A stretch of DNA of 64,000 nucleotides, taken from contig JAKQJM010000061.1 of the NCBI GenBank assembly GCA_029561145.1, forward strand, positions 105,493-169,492, given 5' to 3'. Both the position numbers and the translations under genes were made by a program. Below the pieces are notes generated by a model. It did not search any database and was not told where the DNA came from. It saw only the letters and a list, made by a program, of their open reading frames with translations. Positions 30,008-38,229 of the stretch are shown here, one piece after another. The stretch is from Pseudomonadota bacterium. GTDB taxonomy: Bacteria; Pseudomonadota; Gammaproteobacteria; Xanthomonadales; Rhodanobacteraceae. Numbering within the stretch: position 1 is the first letter of the stretch; every line of letters starts with the position of its first letter.

Positions 30008-32265
30008 ACGAGCCGATGACATTTTCACGACGGCGCTTCCTGCAGCTCGGCCTGACTGCCAGTGGCGCGCTGCTGGTCGGAATGCGCGCGGGCGATGCGC
30101 TCGGCGCTGCGCCGATGCCACCGGAACTGCTCGGTGACGATCTCGTCCAGTTGACCGCCTTCGTCATGATCGAGCGCGACAACCGCGTCGTCATCGGCGC
30201 GCGCGGCTGCGAGATCGGCCAGGGCGTGATCACCGCGCTGCCGATGCTGATCGCCGAAGAGCTCGATGTCGACTGGTCGAAGGTGCGGGTGATCCAGCTC
30301 CCGTACGGCTACGAGGAAACCGACGGCAAGCCGGGCAATCGCTACGGCGACCAGTTTGCCGGCGGCAGCACGAGTATTCCGACCGCATGGAAGGATTTGC
30401 GTGAAGCCGGGGCCGCCGCACGCTGGCTGCTCGTCCAGGCCGCGGCAGACGCCTGGTCGGTGAAAGCGCATGACCTGCAAACCCAATCGGGCCATGTCAT
30501 CCACGCCGACGGACGCAAGCTCAGCTATGGCGCGCTCGCGCGTACCGCCGCTGCGCGCCAATTGCCCGACACGCCGATTCCGACCCGCGACCCGGCCACC
30601 TTCAGGATTGTCGGCAAGCCGACGCGCGTGGTCGATGCCCGCAGCATCGTCACCGGACAGAATCGCTACGGCATCGATGAGTACCTCAGCGATGCGCTGG
30701 TCGCCGTCATGTTGCGCTGCCCGCACCTCGACGGCAGCCTCGAAAGCGTCGATGACAAGGACGCGCGACGCATTCCCGGCGTCAAGGACATCATCACGAT
30801 CGACGGACCGAAAACCGGAGAAGTCTTCGACGGTCCGTTGGCGGCGGGCATTGCGGTGCTCGCCGAAAACACCTGGGCCGCGATCCAGGGGCGCAACGCG
30901 CTCAAGCCGGTGTGGAAAACCGGTCCATGGACCGAAGAATCCTCGACGGCATTGTCGGCGAAAGCCAATACCTTGCTGGATGAGGCAAGGAATGGAATCG
31001 AGGTCCGTCGCGACGGCGATCTTGCCGCCTCGCGCAAACGCGCCCGGCATACGGTCAGCGCACGCTACGAGGTGCCGTTCCTCGCGCATGCGACGATGGA
31101 GCCGCCCGGCGCCCTGATCGAACTGCGCAACGATGGCGCGCTGCTGATCGCATCGCTGCAGAATCCCGATGGCGCTTCGCGACTGATCAGCAAGCTGACC
31201 GGACTCCCCCGCAACACGATCGAGATCCGCCTGCCGCGCTCGGGTGGCGGATTCGGCCGCCGCCTGGCCAATGATTTCGTGGCCGAAGCGGTCCTGATCG
31301 CCAAGCAGGCCGGCAAGCCGGTCAAGCTCATGTGGCTGCGTGAGGACGACCTGACCCACGACCACTACCGGCCGTTCGGCGTGCATGCGATGTCGGCGGT
31401 TCTCGATCGTCGCAATCGCGTCGCCGGCTGGTCGCACGATTGCGCGGCGACCTCGCGAACCTATCGCGCCGCCGGCATGCAGGATGATCCACTCTGGAAG
31501 GGATGCCTTGAACCGGATGATTTTCCGGCAGGGCTGGTCGACAACCTCGAAAAGACCTTCCATCCGGTCACCTCGGGCATGCCACGCGGCTGGTGGCGCG
31601 CGCCGCTGCATACCTTCCATGCCTTTGCAGTGCAGAGCTTCATCGACGAGATCGCCTTCGAGGTTCGTCGCGATGCGGTCGAGCTGCGTCTTGAAATGCT
31701 CGGCGCCGCGCGGGAAATCCCGTACCGCGGCCACGGCGGCCCGGTCTTCGACACCGGACGCATGGCGAATGTGCTCAAGCTGTGCGCCGAGAAGATCCGC
31801 TGGAAGGACAAGCGCGACGACGGTCGTGGCATCGGCATTGCCTGCCACTTCACGTTCGGCGGCTATACCGCGCATGCGTTCGAGGTATCGATGGACGGCG
31901 ACAAATTGCGCATCCATCGCGCGATCTGCGTCGTCGACGTCGGCCGCGTGATCAATCCGCTCGGACTCGAAGCACAGATCATGGGCGGCACGATCGACGG
32001 GATTTCGACCGCACTGAATCTCCAGATCACCGTGCGTGATGGCCAGGTCCAGCAGAAGAACTTTCCGGACTATCGTCTGTTGCGCATGGCCGATGCACCG
32101 AACAAGGTCGAGGTGCATGTCGTCGAATCGACGATCGATCCGGTCGGCGGCGGCGAAATGGGCATCGCGAGCGTCGCGCCAGCCCTGGCCAACGCCATTT
32201 TCGCTACCACCACGGTGCGCATCCGCAAGCTGCCGCTGATGCCGGAACTGCTGCGCTTGCTCTGA
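30004..32265 (+). CDS. iorB: Molybdenum-binding subunit of a xanthine-oxidase-family hydroxylase (IorB-type)
   Basis: This is the large molybdopterin subunit of an isoquinoline 1-oxidoreductase-like enzyme that hydroxylates N-heterocycles or aldehydes. It is 753 aa from GTG 30004 (GTGA overlap with the small subunit) or 749 from ATG 30016. A Tat signal is present (SRRRFLQLGLTASGALLVG), implying periplasmic location. Two aldehyde-oxidase domains are visible: EIGQGVITALPMLIAEEL, RSGGGFGRRLANDF, and the C-terminal PVGGGEMGIASVAPALANAI, which carries the active-site Glu. The substrate is unknown. A second, partial homolog ends the window at 63637. Confidence 0.92.
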   Translation: MNEPMTFSRRRFLQLGLTASGALLVGMRAGDALGAAPMPPELLGDDLVQLTAFVMIERDNRVVIGARGCEIGQGVITALPMLIAEELDVDWSKVRVIQLPYGYEETDGKPGNRYGDQFAGGSTSIPTAWKDLREAGAAARWLLVQAAADAWSVKAHDLQTQSGHVIHADGRKLSYGALARTAAARQLPDTPIPTRDPATFRIVGKPTRVVDARSIVTGQNRYGIDEYLSDALVAVMLRCPHLDGSLESVDDKDARRIPGVKDIITIDGPKTGEVFDGPLAAGIAVLAENTWAAIQGRNALKPVWKTGPWTEESSTALSAKANTLLDEARNGIEVRRDGDLAASRKRARHTVSARYEVPFLAHATMEPPGALIELRNDGALLIASLQNPDGASRLISKLTGLPRNTIEIRLPRSGGGFGRRLANDFVAEAVLIAKQAGKPVKLMWLREDDLTHDHYRPFGVHAMSAVLDRRNRVAGWSHDCAATSRTYRAAGMQDDPLWKGCLEPDDFPAGLVDNLEKTFHPVTSGMPRGWWRAPLHTFHAFAVQSFIDEIAFEVRRDAVELRLEMLGAAREIPYRGHGGPVFDTGRMANVLKLCAEKIRWKDKRDDGRGIGIACHFTFGGYTAHAFEVSMDGDKLRIHRAICVVDVGRVINPLGLEAQIMGGTIDGISTALNLQITVRDGQVQQKNFPDYRLLRMADAPNKVEVHVVESTIDPVGGGEMGIASVAPALANAIFATTTVRIRKLPLMPELLRLL

Positions 32266-32289
32266 AGCAACGCCGACCGGGCAACGCAA

Positions 32290-33150
32290 TCAGGGAACAG
32301 GCGGCAGGTACGGATCGTCCACCGTATCGCGTGGCCCCGGCGGATCGACGCGCATCGCCCTGAGTTCGTCGATCGAGACGCGTGGCGTCGGACCCCATCC
32401 GCAGGCCATCAGGAACAGGAATGCCTTGCAGGTGATCCGCGTGCCGTGCTTCGTGTCGTAGCTCGACTCCTTGCTCGCCTTGCGCACCCATTCACCGAGC
32501 AGGGTTTCGCCTTCGGGCGTCCAGTAGCGGTCGAACACGGTGGGTTTGTAGGGCAGCGGCGACGTGTGGACCATCGGATCGGGCGCGTACCCGGGCTTGT
32601 GTTCACGCGATCCGAACCGGGCAGGATCGGGATCGGGCGGAGCAGGAAGCACGACTCGTGCATTCCTGTCGAATAACGCTGGCGTGGGCTGGCGATCGAC
32701 ATCGGGTGCGACATCGCGGAGATCTCGCACAGGCGCAGTCGCAACCGGCCCTGGCTCTTGCGGCCGGCGTGGCGCCGCGGTTGCCGGCACGGACACTTCG
32801 ACCCGATCCGGCGAACTGACCTCGACCGGCCTTTCGATCGATGGCGGACCCGGCACCTCGGGCGCCTGCGCTTGCGGATCGATCAGGCGCAAATGGATGA
32901 CCTCGGATTCGGACGCGACCTCATCGTGCAGCAGCGACCATTGGCGGACGCTAACATAAAGCAGGCCATGCACAAGCAGCGCGATGGCCAGGGCAAGCCG
33001 GAAGCGACGGCGACGCTCGCGATCATCGCCGTGCGCGAGCAGTCGCACGGCGGCCAGCCGCGTGCGCAACGCGTCAAGTGCGGCAAGCTCGGGCTCTGCC
33101 ACGTCGTCCGGCAGGACCTCGCCGGGGATGGATCGCAGGGGTCGGATCAA
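32290..33150 (-). CDS. TonB-like membrane protein of unknown function, copy 2
   Basis: This is an unrecognised inner-membrane protein. From the N-terminus: ~45 Arg/Glu-rich cytoplasmic residues, one transmembrane helix (FRLALAIALLVHGLLYVSV), a segment VIHLRLIDPQAQ, a long Pro-rich periplasmic linker, then a C-terminal domain with two Cys (TCKAFLFLMACGWG). The layout and the LIDP/ALFD..ARVVLP landmarks parallel the gene just upstream, so they are tandem homologs. An ATG at 33246 would overlap that gene by 91 nt with residues that look like its shadow; the first later start is TTG 33150, 5 nt after the upstream stop, and is chosen with reserve. TonB-like energy transduction is only a guess from the architecture. 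Confidence 0.6.
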   Translation of the reverse strand: MIRPLRSIPGEVLPDDVAEPELAALDALRTRLAAVRLLAHGDDRERRRRFRLALAIALLVHGLLYVSVRQWSLLHDEVASESEVIHLRLIDPQAQAPEVPGPPSIERPVEVSSPDRVEVSVPATAAPRRPQEPGPVATAPVRDLRDVAPDVDRQPTPALFDRNARVVLPAPPDPDPARFGSREHKPGYAPDPMVHTSPLPYKPTVFDRYWTPEGETLLGEWVRKASKESSYDTKHGTRITCKAFLFLMACGWGPTPRVSIDELRAMRVDPPGPRDTVDDPYLPPVP

Positions 33151-33155
33151 TGCGC

Positions 33156-33902
33156 TCAGTTCGCCGGATCGCAGCCATCGGCGGCGCGCTGTTCGCGCTT
33201 CGCGGCACGCTCGGCAATACCGGCGCCATCGGCGAGCCCGATCCATTTGAGGTACTTGCGCGAGACTTCATCGCCGAGCGATTCGTCGCGACGAAATGCA
33301 CCGGCAAGCTTGCTGCGCTTGCAGTCCAGCGGATTCTCGCCGCGCTTCTGGATCTCGGCCCAGCGCGCCTTGCCGGCTTCCTGCGGATTGGCGATCTCCT
33401 CCGCACCTATGCGCGTCCGTGCATCCGGCAGGCGCAACGAACCGTCCTTGTTGAACAGCCGGATATTTCCCTCGCCGGCACTACCGATCCTTGCCTGGGT
33501 TTCCTGACTCGTCGATGCATTGAGGGGAGGCGGCGTCATCTTCGTCACTGGCGGCTCGATCGCGATCGCCGACCTCGGCCGCCTGAACTCGATCGGCGCA
33601 GGCAGTGGTTCGGGCGGCAGCTCGAATTCCGGATCCGGATCGATGATGCTGACCTGGATTGGCCCGCGGTCCGGCTCGGCCAACGAAACCGGCTGCATTA
33701 CATGGTCGAGGCCGACGATCCAGAGCAGGTTGGTGAGGACCGCGAGCACGATCAGCGCCTGAAGCACGCGGCGTTCCAGGGCTGGCGCGCGCCAAAGCCG
33801 ATCGCGCCGCAGGTTCTGCCCGGCAAACCCGCTGCGCAACCGCGCCGACTCGCTCGCGTCAAGGCTGCCGAACTTTGCAGGAGCAGTGGCCGGGATCGTC
33901 AT
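33156..33902 (-). CDS. TonB-like membrane protein of unknown function, copy 1
   Basis: This 248-aa protein has a short cytoplasmic N-terminus rich in Arg, one transmembrane helix (VLQALIVLAVLTNLLWIVGL), a segment IQVSIIDPDPEFELPPEPLP and a Pro-rich linker, then RLFNKDGSLRLPDART and a charged C-terminal part with two Cys. Architecture resembles TonB/TolA-type energy transducers, but no YP.-containing TonB C-terminal domain is recognisable. The next gene has the same design. No ExbB/ExbD or receptor is adjacent. Function is not assigned. Confidence 0.7.
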   Translation of the reverse strand: MTIPATAPAKFGSLDASESARLRSGFAGQNLRRDRLWRAPALERRVLQALIVLAVLTNLLWIVGLDHVMQPVSLAEPDRGPIQVSIIDPDPEFELPPEPLPAPIEFRRPRSAIAIEPPVTKMTPPPLNASTSQETQARIGSAGEGNIRLFNKDGSLRLPDARTRIGAEEIANPQEAGKARWAEIQKRGENPLDCKRSKLAGAFRRDESLGDEVSRKYLKWIGLADGAGIAERAAKREQRAADGCDPAN

Positions 33903-34016
33903 TCAGGAGAAGGTTTCTTCGGGAGGACGTGAACAGCCGGCGCAGCATACGCAGGCGACGCTAAACCGCCGTTAAGGTGCAATGGAGATGCGAAGGACTT
34001 TGACGCAGCGAAGGCT

Positions 34017-34751
34017 TCAGGCCAACCGCGACAGCACCCACGATACCGCCCGCTCGGCAATATGCCCGGCCCGAACGCCCAGCAGGGGGCCGACATGGCT
34101 ACATCCGGCGAGCAGCTCGAAATCCGCGCCGCAGCGCACTGCCAGTTCGCGACTGACGTGGGCAGGTACGTCGGTGTCGCGTTCACTGGCGAGCACGAGG
34201 ATCGGACACTGCGGAAACTCGACCGTGACGCCGCGGCGAGCCTGTTCGAGTGCGGCGCCGGATTCGTCGCGCCAGCGACGGAATGCGAACAGGCAAGCCG
34301 CATCATCGGCATCGGGCATGACGCGTCGTGTTCCGGCGATCGAACGCTGCTCGCCCCAGCGAACGATTTCCGGATACGGCTCGCCCGAGAGTCGAGGAAG
34401 GATCAAGGCCGGCGGCATCGGATTGACCAGGATCAAGGCCGCCGGCCGGACTTCGGCAGCGACCGACAACGCGAGCAGGCCACCGAGACTGGCACCAGCC
34501 AGCACGCGCAGCGCGCCCGGCGTATCGTCAGCATCGGGTCCGATCCAGTTCCGCACCTGCTGCCGATAATCGGCAAAACACGTGGCAGCCAATCCCGAAC
34601 GCGCAGCCACCAGGTCAGGTGCGCGCACCTGGACTCCGCGGGCGGTGAATACGCGCGACCAGATTGCCCACTCCCAGCCGCCTGCACCAGCGCCATGCAT
34701 GCACAGCAGCTGGATCGGTGGGCGCGTTGTTTCCGGCATGGCGGCGGGCAT
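34017..34751 (-). CDS. Alpha/beta hydrolase
   Basis: This 244-aa alpha/beta-hydrolase-fold protein begins with the oxyanion motif CMHGAGAGGWEW. The nucleophile is in LAGASLGGLLAL (GxSxG), the acid probably in LASERDTDVP and the catalytic His in LAGCSHVGPLLG. There is no signal peptide, so it is cytoplasmic. The substrate (ester, lactone or thioester) cannot be read. The ATG at 34751 is used; a GTG directly before it is also in frame. It is divergent from the EF-G-like gene. Confidence 0.88.
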   Translation of the reverse strand: MPAAMPETTRPPIQLLCMHGAGAGGWEWAIWSRVFTARGVQVRAPDLVAARSGLAATCFADYRQQVRNWIGPDADDTPGALRVLAGASLGGLLALSVAAEVRPAALILVNPMPPALILPRLSGEPYPEIVRWGEQRSIAGTRRVMPDADDAACLFAFRRWRDESGAALEQARRGVTVEFPQCPILVLASERDTDVPAHVSRELAVRCGADFELLAGCSHVGPLLGVRAGHIAERAVSWVLSRLA

Positions 34752-34954
34752 CACCCATTATGTCCGATGCGACCGACCCGATCCGCCGGGCGTGGCGACC
34801 ACGACCGGAAACCTCTGCGGCAGCGCGGCTTGACCGCCCCGGCGTATCGCGCAAATCTGCGCGCGAAGCACCCGATCCGTCCTGCCTCTGGCTGTGCGAT
34901 TGCGGCCAGCATCGCAGTGACATCGACTGCCCCTCCAAGCACGGGAGATGGACC

Positions 34955-37000
34955 ATGTCGCACAGCACTGATGGCATCCGCAACATCGCTCTGGCAGGCC
35001 ATGCCGGCGCCGGCAAGACAACCCTGGTTGAAGCCCTGCTGCATGCCGGCGGCACGATTCAGGCGGCAGGCTCGATCGAACGCGGGACGACGGTTTCCGA
35101 CTTCGACACGATGGAAAAGGATCGCCTCCATTCGATCCAGGCGACCCTCGTCGCGATCGACCACGGCGATTGCCATATCAACCTGATCGACACGCCGGGC
35201 TACTCCGATTTCCGCGGACCGACGATTTCCGCGCTGGCTGCCGTCGAAACCTGCGCCGTGGTCGTCAACGCAAGCAACGGCATCGAACACACCACGCGAC
35301 GCATGATGGACTACGCGAAGGAACGCGGCCTTGCCCGCGTCCTCATCGTCAATCGCATCGACACCGAATGCGATCTCGCCGCACTGACCGACCAGTTGCG
35401 CGAGGAATTCGGGCAGGAATGCCTGCCGATCAACCTGCCCGCCGAACGCGCGGCGAAGGTCGTCGACTGCTTCTTCAAGCCCGATGGGAAATCCGATTTC
35501 TCGTCGGTAGGCGAAGCGCACCAGCGCATCCTCGATCAAGTCGTCGAGATCAACGAGAAGGTCATGGACCGCTATCTCGATCTCGGCGAGAAGGCGCTCG
35601 AAGGCAGCGAGTTGCACGATGCCTTCGAGCAATGCCTGCGCGAAGGCCACCTCGTGCCGATCTGTTTCGTTTCGGCGCGTACAGGTGCCGGCGTGCGCGA
35701 ACTGCTCGACCTGATCGAGCGCCTGCTGCCGAATCCGCTCGAAGGCAACCCTCCCCCCTTCTTCAAGGGCGAAGCGGCGGACGCCAGGGCGATCACCGCC
35801 GTCCCCGATCCGAACCGGCACGTCATCGCCGACGTCTTCAAGATCGCAAACGATCCGTTTGTCGGCAAGCTCAGCATCTTCCGCATCTATCAAGGCACCG
35901 TGCGCAAGGACACCCAGTTGTTCATCGATGATGGCAAGAAGCCGTTCAAGGTCGGCCACCTGTTCCGCATCCATGGCAAGGACCATATCGAGATCGACTC
36001 GGCGACGGCCGGCGACATCGCGGCGGTGGCCAAGATCGATGACATCCACTTCGACGCGGTCCTGCACGATTCGCACGACGAGGACCACATCCATCTGAAA
36101 CCACTCGATTTCCCGCAACCGATGTTCGGGCTGGCCATCGAACCCGCGCACAAGGGCCAGGAACAGAAGCTGGCGACGGCGCTCGCACGCCTCGGCGAGG
36201 AGGACCCGTGCTTCCGCGTCGAGCACAGCAAGGAGCTCAACGAGACGATCATTCGCGGCCTGTCCGACCTGCACCTGAAACTCATGCTCGAGCGCATGAA
36301 GGCCCGCTATGGCGTCGAAGTGACGTCGCATCGCCCGAGCATCGCCTATCGCGAAACGATTTCGGGCAGGGCCGAAGGCCATCACCGGCACAAGAAGCAG
36401 ACCGGGGGCGCCGGTCAGTTCGGCGAGGTATTCCTGCGGGTCGAGCCGCTGCCGCGCGGCAGTGGCTTCGAGTTCGCCGACGAGATCAAGGGCGGCACGA
36501 TTCCGGGGCAATTCATCCCGGCGATCGAGAAAGGCGTGCGCATGGTGCTTGAGCACGGCGCAGTTGCCGGATTCCAGATGCAGGATGTACGCGTCGTCGT
36601 CACCGACGGCAAATTCCATACCGTGGATTCCAAGGAAGTCGCCTTCGTCTCCGCAGGCAAGAAGGCTTTTCTCGATGCGATCGGCAAGGCCAAACCCCTG
36701 CTGCTCGAACCGATCGTCAACATGGACGTCAACGTGCCCGAGATCCACATGGGCGACGTCACCGGCGGGCTCGCTGGCAAGCGCGCGCGCATCAACGGCA
36801 CCGATTCCGTGCGCGGCGGCGAACTCGTCATCAAGGCCCAGGTTCCGCTGGCCGAAGTGGCCGACTACCAGACCGAACTCAAGGCGATGACGGGCGGACG
36901 CGGACGCTATTCGATAGAGTTCAGCCACTACGAAGCGGTGCCGACGAACGTGCAGCGCCAGCTCGTCGATGCCTACAAGCCTCGTCATGACGAGGACTGA
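34955..37000 (+). CDS. Elongation factor G-like GTPase
   Basis: This is an EF-G paralog of the EF-G2-like subfamily, which need not work in translocation. It has 681 aa, with domains G, II-V. The P-loop is GHAGAGKTTLVEALL, G3 is DTPGYSDF, and G4 reads NRID instead of NKxD. The domain IV loop HKKQTGGAGQFGEV is preserved, and the last domain ends GRGRYSIEFSHYEAVP. A GGAGA site precedes the ATG at 34955; an upstream in-frame ATG at 34760 would add an atypical tail. It is not next to rpsL/rpsG/tuf, so it is not the housekeeping fusA. Its cellular role is unclear. Confidence 0.9.
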   Translation: MSHSTDGIRNIALAGHAGAGKTTLVEALLHAGGTIQAAGSIERGTTVSDFDTMEKDRLHSIQATLVAIDHGDCHINLIDTPGYSDFRGPTISALAAVETCAVVVNASNGIEHTTRRMMDYAKERGLARVLIVNRIDTECDLAALTDQLREEFGQECLPINLPAERAAKVVDCFFKPDGKSDFSSVGEAHQRILDQVVEINEKVMDRYLDLGEKALEGSELHDAFEQCLREGHLVPICFVSARTGAGVRELLDLIERLLPNPLEGNPPPFFKGEAADARAITAVPDPNRHVIADVFKIANDPFVGKLSIFRIYQGTVRKDTQLFIDDGKKPFKVGHLFRIHGKDHIEIDSATAGDIAAVAKIDDIHFDAVLHDSHDEDHIHLKPLDFPQPMFGLAIEPAHKGQEQKLATALARLGEEDPCFRVEHSKELNETIIRGLSDLHLKLMLERMKARYGVEVTSHRPSIAYRETISGRAEGHHRHKKQTGGAGQFGEVFLRVEPLPRGSGFEFADEIKGGTIPGQFIPAIEKGVRMVLEHGAVAGFQMQDVRVVVTDGKFHTVDSKEVAFVSAGKKAFLDAIGKAKPLLLEPIVNMDVNVPEIHMGDVTGGLAGKRARINGTDSVRGGELVIKAQVPLAEVADYQTELKAMTGGRGRYSIEFSHYEAVPTNVQRQLVDAYKPRHDED

Positions 37001-37048
37001 ATTGGCCCGCACTACCCGATTCCAAAACCGATCAAAGGAACAATCCCG

Positions 37049-38224
37049 ATGAGTCTGGATCGTCGACGCTTTCTGCTCGGCATGAGCGCGGCCGCGAGTG
37101 CACCGTTGTGGCTTTCGATGCGCGAGGTTTTCGCCAAGACCGAACCTGGCGGCTCCTGGCCGGGCTATGCCGGGGCGACGGTCATCGACGCGCTCGGCAG
37201 TCCGGGCGAATACAACGCCGAGGCTTACGCGCCAATGAGCGCAAAGGCGCTGGCGGATGCGCGCGCCAGCGGGCTGACCGCGATCAATGTCACGGTCAGC
37301 GGCGTCGGCAGCTATGCGACGAATGCCGAAGAGACGATCCGCAACATCGCCTACTGGAACGCGCAGATCGCCGCGCATCCGGAAGCACTGTGCCTGATCC
37401 GCACTGCCGCGGATCTCGACCGGGCCAAGCGCGACGGTCGACTCGGCCTGGTCTATGGATTCCAGGATGCGACCCCGATCGGCGAGGATCTCGATCGCGT
37501 CGCCCTGTTCGACGAGCTCGGCGTGCGCGTGTTCCAGCTGACCTACAACCGGCGCAACCTGATCGGCGACGGATGTCTGGAGCCAGGCAACGCAGGGCTC
37601 AGCACGTTCGGCCAGCAGCTGATCGAACGACTCAACGAACGTCACCTGCTCGTCGATCTCTCGCACGCCGGCGAGCGCACGACACGCGAAGCCATCGCAC
37701 GATCGAAGGTGCCGATCGCGATCACCCACACGGGTTGTGCGGCGCTCGCCGCGCTGCCACGCAACAAGACCGATGCCGAACTGCGCGCGCTTGCCGAAAA
37801 GGGTGGCGTCGCCGGCATCTACCTGATGCCGTTCCTGCGCGAAAAAGGACAGCCGATGGCCGATGACCTGATCGCGCACATCGAACATGCGGTCAGGACC
37901 TGCGGTGAAGACCATGTCGGTATCGGCAGCGACGGCACGATCTCGCCAATCGACTTCAATGCCGAGTTCAAGCGCAAGCACGCCGAAGACGTCGCGGATC
38001 GGCGCGCCCGCGGAATTTCCGCGCCAGGCGAGGATGCGAACGTCTATACCTTCGTGCCCGATCTCAATTCGGCCGATCGACTCGATACTGTCGCCCACCT
38101 GCTTTCGGCACGCGGCCACTCCGACAGCCGCATCGCCAAGATCATCGGCGGGAATTTCGCGCGCCTGTTTGCGCAAACCTGGAGCCCGACAGCGGCGAAT
38201 CCGCCGCATGCCAGGAAGGTTTGA
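37049..38224 (+). CDS. Divergent M19 membrane-dipeptidase family protein
   Basis: This 391-aa protein belongs to the renal-dipeptidase (M19) family and carries a Tat-like signal (DRRRFLLGMSAAASAPLWL). The AAAGGAA site is 9 nt before the ATG. The metal-ligand HxD of DGHND is replaced by VIDALGSP (residues 45-52), and the bridging Glu of GIEGG is Gln in GFQDA (137-141). Retained are LSHAG (His206), THTG (His227) and IGSDG. It therefore may bind one metal or act as a non-peptidase. It follows the EF-G-like gene by 48 nt. A canonical M19 enzyme is encoded at 51668-52993. Confidence 0.85.
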   Translation: MSLDRRRFLLGMSAAASAPLWLSMREVFAKTEPGGSWPGYAGATVIDALGSPGEYNAEAYAPMSAKALADARASGLTAINVTVSGVGSYATNAEETIRNIAYWNAQIAAHPEALCLIRTAADLDRAKRDGRLGLVYGFQDATPIGEDLDRVALFDELGVRVFQLTYNRRNLIGDGCLEPGNAGLSTFGQQLIERLNERHLLVDLSHAGERTTREAIARSKVPIAITHTGCAALAALPRNKTDAELRALAEKGGVAGIYLMPFLREKGQPMADDLIAHIEHAVRTCGEDHVGIGSDGTISPIDFNAEFKRKHAEDVADRRARGISAPGEDANVYTFVPDLNSADRLDTVAHLLSARGHSDSRIAKIIGGNFARLFAQTWSPTAANPPHARKV

Positions 38225-38229
38225 CGCGC

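Noticed and set aside
30025..32289. A long minus-strand frame opposite iorB
   Set aside because: The plus strand encodes a complete molybdenum-hydroxylase large subunit; the antisense frame shows no motif.
33151..33246. ATG 33246 as the start of the second TonB-like gene
   Set aside because: It would overlap the upstream gene by 91 nt and the added Arg/Cys/Trp-rich residues mirror that gene's reading in another frame.
34751..38209. A minus-strand open frame of 1152 codons spanning the EF-G-like and M19-like genes
   Set aside because: Antisense to two well-supported genes, with no domain and composition of a shadow.
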